A stretch of 10,347 bases of DNA, from the NCBI RefSeq assembly GCF_934202235.1, contig NZ_CAKPXS010000055.1, positions 1 through 10,347 of the forward strand. The letters are read 5' to 3'. Origin of the DNA: an uncultured Limosilactobacillus sp. Lineage in GTDB: Bacteria; Bacillota; Bacilli; Lactobacillales; Lactobacillaceae. Position numbers and translations under genes: made by a program. The notes beneath the pieces are model-generated. The model did no database searches. It was given only the letters and a program-made list of their open reading frames with translations, and was not told the DNA's origin. Below, piece by piece: positions 5,116 to 10,347 of the stretch. Position 1 is the stretch's first letter, and each line of letters starts with the position of its first letter.

Positions 5116-6975
5116 CTAATGGTGCTTTAAAATTGTCGTAACAATCAAGCGGGTAAACTGAACATTCCCCTGCTCGTTCATGTGGACATTGTCGTTGGCA
5201 AACCAGTTCTGGTGGTGCTGGCTCAGTGAATACCAGTCCACGAGGTAAACGTCGCCGCGCTGACGAGCAACCTTTAAAATCAACTTATTGACGGCCCCTT
5301 GCCAGTCTTTCGTTGGAATATGCGAGTTTACCCAGTAAATTTGGTGACCCGGACCAATGGCGTCAATAATCTTGCCAACGGTCGCCGTCGACATCATCCC
5401 GTTAGTCCCCAGGTTCAAAACAACAATCTTTTGTAAGTGGCCCTGCTTTTTGAGGTCCTTGATGATTGCCGGTGCCTGAGATCCTTGCCGGCCTACCTGT
5501 GCGTCAACGTAAGCAGCCGGCATGACCTGCTGAATATTTTTTGACGCATCTGCCATCACGGAATCCCCAATCACCGTCACTTTGAGCTTTTTAGCCGGCG
5601 CTAGTTGGCCCTTGCTGAGGGCATACTTACGGTGAAGCGACTTACTGCTAACCTTTACTTTGGCCGTCTTTCCCGCCGCGACCCGCTTGTTTTGGTTGGC
5701 AGTGGCGGTCGTTGCCTGTTCAATGTGCCTTTGAACAGCATTCTTTTGGGGCGCTTTTTCTGGAGCACTAAGGGCGGCGGCAAACATCCCGCAGAAAAGC
5801 AGAGCAGGAATGACCCGCAGCCAGACCTTGAACTGCCCCGGTTGGAACCAGGAGCGGATAGTCGACCGCCAGTTAGTCCAATCATAGTGAGCTAGTGGCC
5901 GTTCAACAAAGCGGTATGACAATTCACTGATTCCCAGAATTAATACCAGCTCAACCACTGCATTGATTAATGGGTGAAGGCCAACGGCAACCAATCGCTC
6001 GTAAAACACCATGACTGGATATTGATAAACATAAATACCGTAGGAACGGCGGCCAACCCACTGACAAAGCGGGTGCGCAAACCACTTACTCAGACTACTC
6101 CCCTGGTGGACGATGGTTGCTAGGAGTAACAGGCCCGCGACACTGTAGCCAAACATTCCCCCCTCGTAGGCGGCCCGCCCTTCACCATGCATCAACACGA
6201 AGCCAACCAGGGTCAGTAGCAAACTGCCGAGCCCAACAACATCTAACCAGCGCCTACTTTGCTGGTTAAGGTTTGTTTTCAGTCGTTCGTGAGGCCAGAC
6301 AAACGCTAGCCAACACCCAAGTAAAAGGGAAAATGCCCGGGTATCTGTCCCGTAATAAACCCGGTTGATGTTATCTGGACGGTACAAAAGCGCCATTTCA
6401 ACTGCCGAAAGGATTGCCAGCAGGAAAACTAGTCGCCGAACTGTCGACCGTTTGCCGAAGAGTTTCAGTAGTCCCCACAGTAGAAGCGGCCATAAGAGGT
6501 AGAACTGCATCAGCACTCCCATGGTCCAGAGATGGGTAAACGGGGACTGTTGGGTAAAACGGTCAAAATACGACTGGCCATTGGCAATTTCCCACCAATT
6601 GTAGACACCAGCCAGGTTAAAAAATACAATTTGCCGCAGATGGTACAGCAAAGTGCGAGCAAAGAACAAGATGTACACCGAAGTGGCTGCCAGCATCGTT
6701 GCCAACACTGGATAAAGCCGCCTTGCCCGTCGTCGATAAAAAGCAGTCAACTGGAGTGGTTGCTCATGCTGCCAACGCCGAAGCAATTGACTAGTGACAA
6801 AGTATCCCGAAATTATCAAAAATAGTGGTACACCGAGAAAACCGCCGGGAAGAAATGTGGGAAGCAAATGGTACCCAATCACCCCGACAACGGCCAGCGT
6901 TCGCAAACCGTCAACACCATACACGTAGTGCCGGTGCGATGACTGCTTCACCAAAAACACAGGTTTGTTCTGCAT
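5116..6975 (-). CDS. OatA-like peptidoglycan/glycan O-acetyltransferase (acyltransferase 3 plus SGNH domain)
   Basis: A 619-residue membrane enzyme that moves acetyl groups across the membrane and onto a surface glycan, in OatA the C6 hydroxyl of N-acetylmuramic acid, giving lysozyme resistance. The N-terminal acyltransferase-3 domain (about 16-400) has about ten membrane segments, the conserved His36 (GYHL), FLIISGYFVT (52-61) and a basic RRRARR loop (81-86). A charged linker (405-465) leads to an extracellular SGNH domain: block I GDSVM (Ser472), Gly block GRQGS (495-499), block III GTNG (Asn525), and DNVH (Asp595, His598). The catalytic triad is complete. Odd point: the usual acidic residue(s) in the WSLxxExQFY motif are replaced (WTMGVLMQFY, 150-159). 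The start has GGGGAG four bases upstream. It is first gene of a two-gene operon. The exact acceptor (MurNAc, GlcNAc or another glycan) is not decidable from sequence. Confidence 0.9.
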   Translation of the reverse strand: MQNKPVFLVKQSSHRHYVYGVDGLRTLAVVGVIGYHLLPTFLPGGFLGVPLFLIISGYFVTSQLLRRWQHEQPLQLTAFYRRRARRLYPVLATMLAATSVYILFFARTLLYHLRQIVFFNLAGVYNWWEIANGQSYFDRFTQQSPFTHLWTMGVLMQFYLLWPLLLWGLLKLFGKRSTVRRLVFLLAILSAVEMALLYRPDNINRVYYGTDTRAFSLLLGCWLAFVWPHERLKTNLNQQSRRWLDVVGLGSLLLTLVGFVLMHGEGRAAYEGGMFGYSVAGLLLLATIVHQGSSLSKWFAHPLCQWVGRRSYGIYVYQYPVMVFYERLVAVGLHPLINAVVELVLILGISELSYRFVERPLAHYDWTNWRSTIRSWFQPGQFKVWLRVIPALLFCGMFAAALSAPEKAPQKNAVQRHIEQATTATANQNKRVAAGKTAKVKVSSKSLHRKYALSKGQLAPAKKLKVTVIGDSVMADASKNIQQVMPAAYVDAQVGRQGSQAPAIIKDLKKQGHLQKIVVLNLGTNGMMSTATVGKIIDAIGPGHQIYWVNSHIPTKDWQGAVNKLILKVARQRGDVYLVDWYSLSQHHQNWFANDNVHMNEQGNVQFTRLIVTTILKHH

Positions 6976-7010
6976 CTATCTCCCCCCTAATTCCGCAAAT
7001 TACTCCATCT

Positions 7011-7016
7011 ATTATA
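7011..7016 (-). promoter_or_regulatory. probable -10 element of the acyltransferase operon
   Basis: A perfect TATAAT on the minus strand, 36 nt upstream of the acyltransferase ATG, giving a leader of about 28 nt. No good -35 is seen at 16-18 bp, so strength may depend on an activator or be low. Confidence 0.5.
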
Positions 7017-7085
7017 GTCAAAACAGCGAAGCCAGTATAGCCATAATTCCCGTCTTTTTCCTACCACCACCGTCATTGCCATTAT

Positions 7086-7114
7086 TTGCTTCCACCAATG
7101 GGCAATGCTACGAT
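7086..7114 (+). promoter_or_regulatory. candidate promoter of the bile salt hydrolase gene
   Basis: TTGCTT (7086-7091) and TACGAT (7109-7114) at exactly 17 bp. Transcription would start near 7121, with a leader of about 40 nt. Both hexamers are weak matches, so this is tentative. Confidence 0.35.
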
Positions 7115-7160
7115 TGGATTGTCGCAATGTTATCAGTCAATTACAAAAGGATCTGCTAAT

Positions 7161-8138
7161 ATGTGTACATCTATAATTTATTCAGCCGGTGACGGTTACT
7201 TTGGCCGCAATCTTGACCTCGAAATGACGCTTGGTCAAAAAGTCGTCATCATGCCGCGCCACTACCCGTTGCGTTTAAAAAATCTCCCGACCATTACCGA
7301 TCACTTTGCCATCACCGGAATGGCGATTATTCGTGATCACTATCCCCTCTATTTTGACGGGGCCAACGAAAAGGGCTTGGGCATGGCTGGATTAAACTTC
7401 AACGGGCCCGCCCACTTCTTTGGTTTGGCTGAACACAAGGACAACGTGGCTTCATTTGAAATTGTTCCTTACCTCCTCGCCCAAGCGGCAACGGTCGCTG
7501 AAGCAAAACAGTTACTAACGACCATTAATCTGACCAACCAAAGTTTTTCTGCCACGATGACCAGTTCACCACTTCACTGGCTAGTCGCAGATAAGTCTGG
7601 CGCGGCAATCGTCGTTGAATCGACCCGCACCGGCTTGCATGTTTATGACGACCCCGTCGGCGTTTTAACCAATAATCCCGAATTTCCGCAGCAAATGACG
7701 AACCTGGCTAACTATCGCAACGTCTCCGTTGGTGAACCCGTAAATACGCTTGCACCAGGAATTGATATTCCTTCTTATAGTCGTGGTATTGGTAGCAGCC
7801 AGCTTCCCGGGGGGCTTGATTCCGAAAGCCGGTTCGTTCGTGAAGTCTTTACCAAAGCCCATGCGCCGCTGGGGACAACTGAAGATGAATGTGTCAGTCA
7901 TTTCTTCCACTGCCTCAATAACGTTGCTCAACCCCAAAACCTCGATGAAGTAGCCCCAAATAAGTTTGAATACACCATCTATACTGACTGTCTGAACTTA
8001 GCGACCGGGACCCTCTACTACACGACCTATACCAACCAGCAAATTAATGCCGTCGCGTTGAGTAACATTGACCTCAATACTAGTGAATTAAGTTCCTTCG
8101 AACTAGTCACCAAACAAGCCATCAACTACCAAAATTAA
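7161..8138 (+). CDS. bsh: conjugated bile salt hydrolase (choloylglycine hydrolase, Ntn family)
   Basis: Cytoplasmic amidase that splits glycine or taurine from conjugated bile salts. At 325 residues it has the usual length. The start is fixed by chemistry: removal of Met1 exposes Cys2 as the N-terminal nucleophile (MCTSIIY). The other catalytic residues fall at the positions known for lactobacillus BSH: Arg16 and Asp19 (GRNLDLE), Asn79 (AGLNFNG), Asn171 (GVLTNNP) and Arg224 (SRFVREVF). Motifs SPLHWLVADKSG, VYDDPVGVLTNNP and FEYTIYTDC also follow the BSH branch, so penicillin V acylase is less likely. In-frame ATG codons upstream are unsuitable because they would bury Cys2. The ribosome binding site is modest (AAAAGG, 10 nt upstream). 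It is a single-gene unit. BSH supports survival in bile and shapes host bile acids. Confidence 0.95.
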   Translation: MCTSIIYSAGDGYFGRNLDLEMTLGQKVVIMPRHYPLRLKNLPTITDHFAITGMAIIRDHYPLYFDGANEKGLGMAGLNFNGPAHFFGLAEHKDNVASFEIVPYLLAQAATVAEAKQLLTTINLTNQSFSATMTSSPLHWLVADKSGAAIVVESTRTGLHVYDDPVGVLTNNPEFPQQMTNLANYRNVSVGEPVNTLAPGIDIPSYSRGIGSSQLPGGLDSESRFVREVFTKAHAPLGTTEDECVSHFFHCLNNVAQPQNLDEVAPNKFEYTIYTDCLNLATGTLYYTTYTNQQINAVALSNIDLNTSELSSFELVTKQAINYQN

Positions 8139-8152
8139 CAACCACCAAAAAA

Positions 8153-8185
8153 GCCTCCATGTTGGGAAAATCCCAGCGTGGGGGC
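8153..8185. terminator. long bidirectional terminator between bsh and the convergent small gene
   Basis: A 15-bp fully paired stem (8153-8167 with 8171-8185, a few G-U pairs on the plus-strand transcript) with a tiny AAA loop. The minus-strand transcript gets a run of six T afterwards, the plus-strand transcript a weaker AATTTCGTT tail. It lies 14 nt after the bsh stop and 7 nt after the stop of the convergent gene. Confidence 0.85.
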
Positions 8186-8192
8186 AATTTCG

Positions 8193-8504
8193 TTATGACA
8201 GGTGGTTTTCCTTCATAATTTCCTTCACCAGCGCATCTGCCTCTGGAGTCCGTTTCCATTCTTCCCAGTGGTCCAGGTTCTCTGATTGCATCTGGTAGTG
8301 ACTGTTGATGAAATCTTCATATTTTTGTACCGTTTGCGAATGGGGAATATTGAGCTTGAGAATTCGGACTTCCTTAATATAGCCACGATCAGCCGCTAGC
8401 TCAGCGCGACCGTTATGAACCATGTTGCCAATTTCGTAGTATTTACTTCCATCATTTCTCGTGATCTGCTCAATCATGTCTAAGATTTCATGTTGTTTTT
8501 CCAT
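8193..8504 (-). CDS. uncharacterised 103-residue protein
   Basis: I do not recognise the family. The protein is charged and probably mostly helical: an acidic/basic N-terminal helix (EKQHEILDMIEQITRN), a middle with short beta-like segments (YIKEVRILKLNIPH), and a C-terminal helix rich in Glu, Trp and Lys (LDHWEEWKRTPEADALVKEI). No signal peptide or membrane segment is seen. ATG at 8504 is chosen; GTG at 8507 directly before it is an alternative, with AAGG 7 nt upstream of the GTG. It is convergent with bsh and shares its terminator. Upstream lies a strong cre-containing promoter, but a strong terminator stands between that promoter and this gene, so expression would need readthrough, antitermination or the weak TAAAAT (complement of 8538-8543). 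Confidence 0.7.
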   Translation of the reverse strand: MEKQHEILDMIEQITRNDGSKYYEIGNMVHNGRAELAADRGYIKEVRILKLNIPHSQTVQKYEDFINSHYQMQSENLDHWEEWKRTPEADALVKEIMKENHLS

Positions 8505-8559
8505 CACATTGTCGCCTTGCCTTTCGTTAATAACCGTATTTTACAACAGAACATCCTAA

Positions 8560-8641
8560 ATAAAAAATCACCGCCATGGTCTGGCGGTGATTGGCATAAG
8601 AGAGAAAGAGAATTGATTAGAAGGTAATATTGATACCTTAT
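8560..8641 (-). ncRNA. candidate small RNA with 5' hairpin, pyrimidine-rich linker and terminator
   Basis: The region between a strong promoter (-35 at 8671-8676, -10 at 8648-8653) and a strong terminator (8562-8592) would yield a transcript of about 80 nt. Predicted structure on the minus strand: a 5' stem AAGGTA/TACCTT with a 7-nt loop right at the transcript start, an unpaired pyrimidine-rich segment TTCTCTTTCTCTCTT (complement of 8598-8612), then the terminator hairpin. No reading frame with a ribosome binding site is present. This is the layout of trans-acting regulatory RNAs in Firmicutes, where a C/U-rich unpaired patch binds purine-rich ribosome binding sites. The alternative is a transcription-attenuating leader of the small gene at 8193-8504. 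No Rfam family was recognised. Confidence 0.6.
8562..8592 (-). terminator. strong terminator of the candidate small RNA
   Basis: A perfect 10-bp stem ATCACCGCCA/TGGCGGTGAT with a 5-nt loop, extendable by one A-T pair, followed on the minus strand by TTTTTTATTT. Textbook rho-independent form. It is separated from the nearest upstream protein gene (stop at 8710) by a promoter, so it does not simply end that gene's message. Confidence 0.92.
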
Positions 8642-8647
8642 GTCATT

Positions 8648-8676
8648 ATAATAACCGATTGTGTAAGCGCTGTCAA
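8648..8676 (-). promoter_or_regulatory. strong promoter of the candidate small RNA
   Basis: On the minus strand a consensus TTGACA (complement of 8671-8676) and TATTAT (complement of 8648-8653) are exactly 17 bp apart, giving a start near 8641. An overlapping TATAAT (complement of 8645-8650) would have a 20-bp spacer and is less likely. Confidence 0.85.
8662..8675. promoter_or_regulatory. cre site (CcpA operator) over the -35 of the small RNA promoter
   Basis: TGTAAGCGCTGTCA fits the catabolite-responsive element consensus TGWNANCGNTNWCA at every position, and so does its reverse complement TGACAGCGCTTACA. It covers most of the -35 hexamer and the adjacent spacer, a position at which CcpA bound to HPr-Ser-P represses. 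Inference: the transcript is off in rapidly fermented sugar and on when sugar runs out. Confidence 0.8.
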
Positions 8677-8679
8677 ACG

Positions 8680-8702
8680 TTATTTGCTTTTTTCGCAAAT
8701 AA
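8680..8702 (-). terminator. AT-rich hairpin after the DUF915 gene, weak terminator
   Basis: An 8-bp stem TTATTTGC/GCAAATAA with a 7-nt loop lies 8 nt past the stop codon of the DUF915 hydrolase. On the minus strand it is not followed by a T-run, so it is either a poor terminator or an mRNA 3'-end stabiliser; some transcripts of the glmS operon could run on into the small RNA promoter region. Confidence 0.4.
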
Positions 8703-8709
8703 TCTCTTT

Positions 8710-9624
8710 TTAGTTGTGGGCAGCAGTCGGTTCTGGCTGTGGGTGGATGATTGCACCGTTTTGTGCCCGCTGATGCCAGAGAAAAGTACCAATGCACTGG
8801 TAAACTGCGGGACTCTTTCGCAGCCCACTATGCTGATAAAACGAGCCCGTAAAACGAACATTTTTCACCTTTAATAGCTGGTGTCGCAGGATGTAATTTA
8901 GTGAGAGTGCTGACTGCGTCGTCACCTTGCCATCTGAGTTGGTTCCATTCCCGAGGTCACCATAGATATTTAAGACCTGGACATCCTTAGGAAAGTACTT
9001 TGCTTGTCGCATGAGGGTCTTAAAGGCAGGGTACTGACTATCAGCCGGATACCAATGATCTGGCCGGTAGTGGTCGTCCAAACGCACCGCATGCGGAAAG
9101 TCATTTTCCTTCAGCAAGCCATTATAGCAACCGGCAACGGAAACAAATTTCTCCATAATTGGCAACTGCCGGCGGGAAACCATCTCAGTTTGCAGCAAGG
9201 TGACGCAACCTGCTGAATGCCCGACGGCGTAATAACGCTTCACCCCGTCCTGAACTTTGATATAGTGGAGGGCCTTGGCCAACCAAAGATTGTCCTGGGG
9301 AATCGACGCGTTGCGGTTAACAAAGTTGATTTGAATCAGTGGGTGGTCAATCCACTGGTATTCGCCCTGGACATTTAACTCGCCATCGGGCTCAATATTG
9401 ATTGTTTGGACCCGGGCAGCACCATAGTAACGGTGGCTAAAGTAGGAAATCATCCCGTTCGTCGATTTGGCCGACCCCTTCAAGCCATGAACAAAGACGG
9501 TGGGAATGGGTTCCGTGTCCCGAGTACCAGGTTCCGCCGCTTTCGCCGTCCCAGTCAACAACAAAGTGAAAAAGGCGACCACCAGAGTCACCCTTCCAAC
9601 TTTACTCCTCATTAACTTCTTCAT
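8710..9624 (-). CDS. exported alpha/beta hydrolase, DUF915 family
   Basis: A 304-residue exported serine hydrolase. A Sec signal peptide occupies about 1-30 (basic MKKLMRSKVGR, hydrophobic VTLVVAFFTLLLTG, likely cut after AKA). The mature enzyme shows the oxyanion-side motif PTVFVHGLKGS, the nucleophile elbow GHSAG, an acidic stretch NIYGDLGNGTNSDG holding the likely catalytic Asp, and QHSGLRKS with the likely catalytic His. DUF915 proteins are often labelled cell-surface hydrolases or lipases; no substrate is established here. The reading frame is open further upstream into the glmS coding region, but ATG at 9624 gives a proper signal peptide. No good ribosome binding site precedes it, so translation may be coupled to glmS, whose stop lies 13 nt upstream. 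ATG at 9612 is a second candidate. The same operon as glmS is likely. Confidence 0.85.
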   Translation of the reverse strand: MKKLMRSKVGRVTLVVAFFTLLLTGTAKAAEPGTRDTEPIPTVFVHGLKGSAKSTNGMISYFSHRYYGAARVQTINIEPDGELNVQGEYQWIDHPLIQINFVNRNASIPQDNLWLAKALHYIKVQDGVKRYYAVGHSAGCVTLLQTEMVSRRQLPIMEKFVSVAGCYNGLLKENDFPHAVRLDDHYRPDHWYPADSQYPAFKTLMRQAKYFPKDVQVLNIYGDLGNGTNSDGKVTTQSALSLNYILRHQLLKVKNVRFTGSFYQHSGLRKSPAVYQCIGTFLWHQRAQNGAIIHPQPEPTAAHN

Positions 9625-9637
9625 CTTGACAACACGC

Positions 9638-10347
9638 CTACTGAACAGTAACCGACTTTGCCAAATTCCGTGGTTTGTCAACATCCAGGCCCTTCCCCAG
9701 GCTGGTGTAGTAAGCCAATAGCTGGGTTGGCACGACGCTCAGTAACGGGGTCAGCAACGGATCGACGTCTGGTAAAACAATGTTGTCGTCTTCTGTCGCC
9801 AGGTGGCGGGACACGATGGTTAACGTTGCGGCGCCCCGGGAAGCTGTTTCTTCCAGGTTTGACCTAGTCAGTCCAGCAGTCCGGTCCTGCGTAATTAAGC
9901 CAATGACTGGTGTCCGGTTCTCAATCAGAGCAATTGTCCCGTGTTTAAGCTCACCGGAAGCAAACCCTTCTGCCTGAACATATGAAATTTCCTTCAGCTT
10001 CAGTGCTGCTTCGAGCGCTACGGACCAGTCCATGCCCCGACCAATGTAGAACGCATTCCGCGGCTTGCTCAGGTAGTGAGCGGCCATTTCGGCCATCTTG
10101 TCCTTACTGTCCGTAATGGCCTGCATCCCATTGGCAATAATGGCTAATTGCTCCTTCAAGGCAAAATCAGCGGCAGCCTGTTGCCCCATCTTCATCCCCA
10201 GAGCCTTTGCCAAGATTGCTTGCACCGCAATTTGTGCCGTGTACGCCTTCGTTGACGCCACCGCAATTTCTGGTCCGGCATAAATCAACATACTAAATGT
10301 CGACTCCCGGCTCAGGGTTGACTTGTCCACGTTAGTGATGGTCAAAC
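9638..10347 (-). CDS. glmS: glutamine-fructose-6-phosphate aminotransferase, C-terminal part (5' end outside window)
   Basis: GlmS converts fructose-6-phosphate and glutamine to glucosamine-6-phosphate, the first step of UDP-GlcNAc and thus peptidoglycan supply. Only the C-terminal 236 residues or so of a roughly 600-residue enzyme are here; the N-terminal Cys glutaminase domain lies beyond the right edge. Visible are the two SIS sugar-isomerase domains: STLSRESTF and AGPEIAVASTKAYTAQ in the first, and FYIGRG, ALKLKEISYVQAEGFASGELKHGT in the second with the catalytic His. The C-terminal tail is PRNLAKSVTVQ with the conserved Lys. The tail matches GlmS closely, so the stop is natural. The exported DUF915 hydrolase follows after 13 nt with no terminator between. 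Any glmS ribozyme or leader would be outside the window. Confidence 0.97.
   Translation of the reverse strand, partial: LTITNVDKSTLSRESTFSMLIYAGPEIAVASTKAYTAQIAVQAILAKALGMKMGQQAAADFALKEQLAIIANGMQAITDSKDKMAEMAAHYLSKPRNAFYIGRGMDWSVALEAALKLKEISYVQAEGFASGELKHGTIALIENRTPVIGLITQDRTAGLTRSNLEETASRGAATLTIVSRHLATEDDNIVLPDVDPLLTPLLSVVPTQLLAYYTSLGKGLDVDKPRNLAKSVTVQ

Noticed and set aside
5605..5895. Open frames opposite the acyltransferase gene.
   Set aside because: They lie inside a gene with complete domains on the other strand and show no ribosome binding site or recognisable protein.
8568..8597. A 9-codon frame (ATG to TGA, MPITARPWR) inside the small RNA terminator hairpin, as a leader peptide.
   Set aside because: It has no ribosome binding site, being preceded only by pyrimidines, and the codons are dictated by the hairpin arms.
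8504..8797. A 97-codon minus-strand frame overlapping the DUF915 gene end.
   Set aside because: It spans a promoter and a strong terminator, has no ribosome binding site and overlaps a well-supported gene in another frame.
1..10347. Mobile elements, CRISPR arrays, toxin-antitoxin or phage genes.
   Set aside because: No transposase, integrase, repeat-spacer array or phage protein was recognisable in any frame.

Overview
The window looks like chromosomal DNA from a low-to-moderate GC lactobacillus, most likely Limosilactobacillus or a close relative. The basis is an Apf-type LysM surface protein ending in NGWY, a conjugated bile salt hydrolase, an OatA-like acyltransferase, a DUF915 exported hydrolase behind glmS, AGGAGG-type ribosome binding sites and sigma-A promoters. 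The genus is an inference from family resemblance; no search was run. No transposase, integrase or CRISPR array was seen.

Layout. At the left edge a minus-strand tRNA-Glu(CUC) has its own near-perfect promoter and two tandem terminator hairpins. An uncharacterised 109-residue protein lies upstream of it on the same strand. A plus-strand set follows: a UvrX/YqjW-type Y-family DNA polymerase, a 99-residue unknown, and a 56-codon small ORF with a non-ATG start. A plus-strand tRNA-Gln(CUG) with promoter and terminator comes next. A run of minus-strand genes follows: a tyrosine-phosphatase-like protein, the secreted LysM/Apf protein, and an operon of OatA-like acyltransferase and Cof-type HAD phosphatase. 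The plus-strand bile salt hydrolase converges on a small unknown minus-strand gene, with one long hairpin shared between them. Upstream of that unknown gene is a gene-free stretch holding a strong promoter with a consensus cre site over its -35, and a strong terminator about 80 nt downstream. The right end holds an exported DUF915 alpha/beta hydrolase immediately downstream of glmS, whose 5' part is outside the window.

Biology. The recognisable genes share a cell-envelope and gut-survival theme: GlcNAc precursor supply (GlmS), peptidoglycan binding or cleavage (LysM/Apf), surface O-acetylation (OatA-like), bile salt deconjugation (BSH) and an exported hydrolase. They are in separate transcription units, so this is a shared theme rather than one proven system.

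Most interesting. First, a candidate CcpA-repressed small RNA at about 8560-8641: 5' hairpin, unpaired pyrimidine-rich segment, rho-independent terminator, and cre embedded in its promoter. Second, two non-standard C34 tRNAs: a tRNA-Glu(CUC) whose first pair reads U1-G72, and a tRNA-Gln(CUG) with C instead of the nearly invariant U33.
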